A stretch of 33,404 bases of DNA from CAINVV01 sp964506325. GTDB taxonomy: Bacteria > Bacteroidota > Bacteroidia > Bacteroidales > Prolixibacteraceae. The position numbers and the translations under genes were made by a program. The notes under the pieces were generated by a model. It saw nothing but the letters and a program-made list of their open reading frames with translations, did no database searches and was not told where the DNA came from. Shown in pieces: positions 33,308 to 33,404 of this stretch (positions are counted from its first letter, which is position 1; each line of letters opens with the position of its first letter). The DNA lies in NCBI GenBank assembly GCA_964506325.1, contig CAZDLO010000037.1:1-33404 (forward strand). Reading direction: 5' to 3'.

Positions 33308-33404
33308 TGGGCGGGGCTGGAGGGGAGCTGGGCGGCGGAGAGGAAATAAACCTGGCGGCGCAGGGAGGGGTAGCTCATCAACAGCCGCAACAGGGCGCGG
33401 GTAC
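33304..33404 (-). CDS. C-terminal fragment of an unrelated high-GC gene at a probable chimeric join
   Basis: The terminal ~100 bases are far richer in G and C than the rest of the window. On the minus strand one frame reads TRALLRLLMSYPSLRRQVYF and on to a TGA at 33304-33306, with almost every third codon position G or C, as in a gene from a high-GC genome. The HyfF frame through the same bases gives an implausible proline/arginine-rich string. The change occurs at the low-complexity GGGGCAGGGGCAG (about 33288-33300). No function can be read from 32 residues. Confidence 0.5.
   Translation of the reverse strand, partial: TRALLRLLMSYPSLRRQVYFLSAAQLPSSPAQ

Overview
The window looks like a contig from an environmental Bacteroidota genome, probably metagenome-assembled. 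The evidence is moderate-to-low GC, AT-rich start contexts with few Shine-Dalgarno sites, TAnnTTTG-type -7 promoter elements (one with a TTTG element exactly 19 bp upstream), lipoprotein signals, and GH38/GH92 mannosidases. A run of 30 N lies at 4724-4753. The last ~100 bases are GC-rich and probably come from another genome.

Left part (1-1457): the 3' portion of a TPR-like protein with four near-identical 61-residue repeats. Centre-left (1576-14968): a complete one-strand operon for 14-subunit respiratory complex I, in the order nuoA-B-C-D-E-F-G-H-I-J-(DUF2007)-K-L-M-N. NuoC and NuoD are separate and NuoE, F and G are present, unlike the 11-gene nuo operon with fused nuoCD typical of gut Bacteroides. 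NuoG is short (334 aa, no molybdopterin-type C-terminal domain). A small DUF2007 gene sits between nuoJ and nuoK. The apparent frame change in nuoE is an artefact of the N-run.

Middle (14955-17199, minus strand): a DUF486 membrane-protein pseudogene with two in-frame TGA stops and one frameshift, then a CstA-type transporter. The cstA promoter carries a perfect inverted repeat. Right-centre (17350-28047, plus strand): a mannose-centred carbohydrate region. A secreted GH38 alpha-mannosidase and a GH92 lipoprotein are followed by a tight operon of D-lyxose/D-mannose isomerase, PfkB sugar kinase, mannitol-1-phosphate dehydrogenase-like enzyme, URO-D-like protein, C_GCAxxG_C_C protein and an NTF2-like protein. 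A plausible flow is mannosides to mannose to fructose to fructose-6-P, with a branch to mannitol-1-P. A lipoprotein with a possible papain/transglutaminase-like Cys-His-Asp set follows (28189-30066).

Right end (30097-33307, minus strand): three genes of a second complex-I-like membrane complex related to hydrogenase-4/formate hydrogenlyase: a HyfF-like antiporter subunit (5' truncated), a HyfG-like large subunit, and a ferredoxin-HyfI fusion. The large subunit lacks all four NiFe-ligand cysteines, placing it among energy-converting hydrogenase-related (Ehr) complexes. In addition, the small subunit has lost three of the four ligands for the N2-equivalent cluster, and its ferredoxin domain keeps exactly one of two cluster sites. 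This degenerate Ehr-like machine, beside a full NADH-linked complex I, is the most unusual content of the window.
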